Assembly (NCBI GenBank): GCA_900555105.1
Contig: USJP01000120.1
Location: 1 to 5,800 of the forward strand
Source of the DNA: an uncultured Coriobacteriaceae bacterium
GTDB lineage: Bacteria > Actinomycetota > Coriobacteriia > Coriobacteriales > UMGS124
DNA length: 5,800 nt
Direction of reading: 5' to 3'
In this document: positions 5,510 to 5,800 of the stretch, in pieces
Numbering within the stretch: the stretch's first letter is position 1
Layout of the letters: each line of letters starts with the position of its first letter
The notes under the pieces: model-generated
What the model saw: the letters and a program-made list of their open reading frames with translations, nothing else
What the model was told of the DNA's origin: nothing
Database searches by the model: none
Program-made: the position numbers and the translations under genes

Positions 5510-5800
5510 ATGGCTCAGAAATTCGCCGTCTCCGGCCAGCACTACCTGTTCGACGTGCAGGCGTTCGCCCACACCATCCTCGCCCTGGGCGGCGAGGAAT
5601 ACTCCTACGCCCTGCGCGACCGCACCACGCGCGGCGTCATCTCCGACGTCGTGGAGGGCCGCAGCGAGGTCGGCGTGCTCATGCGCAACACGCGCACTGC
5701 TGCCGACATCGACCGCGAGATCGAAGCCGCGGGTCTGGAGTTCCACGAGCTCGCGACCTCGAAGCCCCGCGTGGCGCTGCCCGCGAGTCACCCGCTCTCC
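5510..5800 (+). CDS. LysR-type effector-binding domain protein lacking the HTH; 3' end beyond the window
   Basis: Ninety-seven codons are visible and the gene continues past the edge. It opens with FAVSGQHYLFDVQAF, then a GEEYSYALRDRTTRGVI strand-helix, SEVGVLMRN, and later LEFHELATSKPRVALPASHPL. This order matches the first subdomain of LysR-family substrate-binding domains. There the pattern xVSxQHYxF opens the domain, SEIGILY lies in the middle, and a strand leads into HPLA. In a normal LysR regulator about 90 residues of helix-turn-helix and linker come first. Here they are absent: the ATG has a strong ribosome binding site, and the preceding in-frame bases contain the ligase stop. It may be a stand-alone sensor, a modulator of a full LysR protein, or another type-2 periplasmic-binding-protein fold such as a prephenate-dehydratase relative. 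There is no signal peptide, so it is cytoplasmic. Pairing with the CoA ligase suggests an aromatic ligand. Confidence 0.6.
   Translation, partial: MAQKFAVSGQHYLFDVQAFAHTILALGGEEYSYALRDRTTRGVISDVVEGRSEVGVLMRNTRTAADIDREIEAAGLEFHELATSKPRVALPASHPLS

Noticed and set aside
4037..5791. 584-codon minus-strand open frame across the CoA ligase
   Set aside because: Shadow of a complete PaaK-family gene. The product is Gly/Ala/Val/His-rich without motifs and would run through an intergenic region and into another gene.

Overview
The window is GC-rich, with compact genes, C/G-ending codons and strong AGGAGG-type ribosome binding sites. Gene content (a bacterial YhbY, an Fe-S-type LarE, a PaaK-family CoA ligase and a circularly permuted ATP-grasp enzyme) and codon style fit an anaerobic, gut-associated high-GC actinobacterium, most likely of the Coriobacteriia (Eggerthella/Slackia/Olsenella type). 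This placement is inference from overall look; no marker gene proves it.

Layout. Positions 1-2972 are read on the minus strand. From 5' to 3' on that strand they hold a yhbY-like RNA-binding protein (2673-2972), a likely intrinsic terminator (about 2594-2640), a circularly permuted ATP-grasp ligase of the glutathionylspermidine-synthase type (1209-2552), and, touching its stop codon, a GTG-initiated protein of unknown family. That last gene runs off the left edge and ends in degenerate 23-27-residue tandem repeats rich in Ala, Gly, Asp and Val. An AT-rich divergent promoter region (2973-3145) separates this block from the plus-strand genes. These are larE (3146-3997), a 162-bp spacer with an inverted repeat and a leader hairpin, a PaaK-type aryl-acid CoA ligase (4160-5497), and a closely coupled gene cut by the right edge (5510 onward). 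The cut gene looks like a LysR-type effector-binding domain that begins at its own ATG without a DNA-binding helix-turn-helix.

How the genes may work together. The ATP-grasp enzyme and the repeat protein are adjoining (TAG immediately followed by GTG, same frame) and should be translationally coupled, so they probably act in one process; the sequence does not say which. LarE would supply sulfur for the nickel-pincer nucleotide cofactor, but no larA, larB or larC is visible here. The CoA ligase and the solitary LysR-like sensor domain form a two-gene unit probably concerned with an aromatic acid such as phenylacetate or indoleacetate.

The most unusual items are the ATP-grasp/tandem-repeat pair and the HTH-less LysR-like domain.
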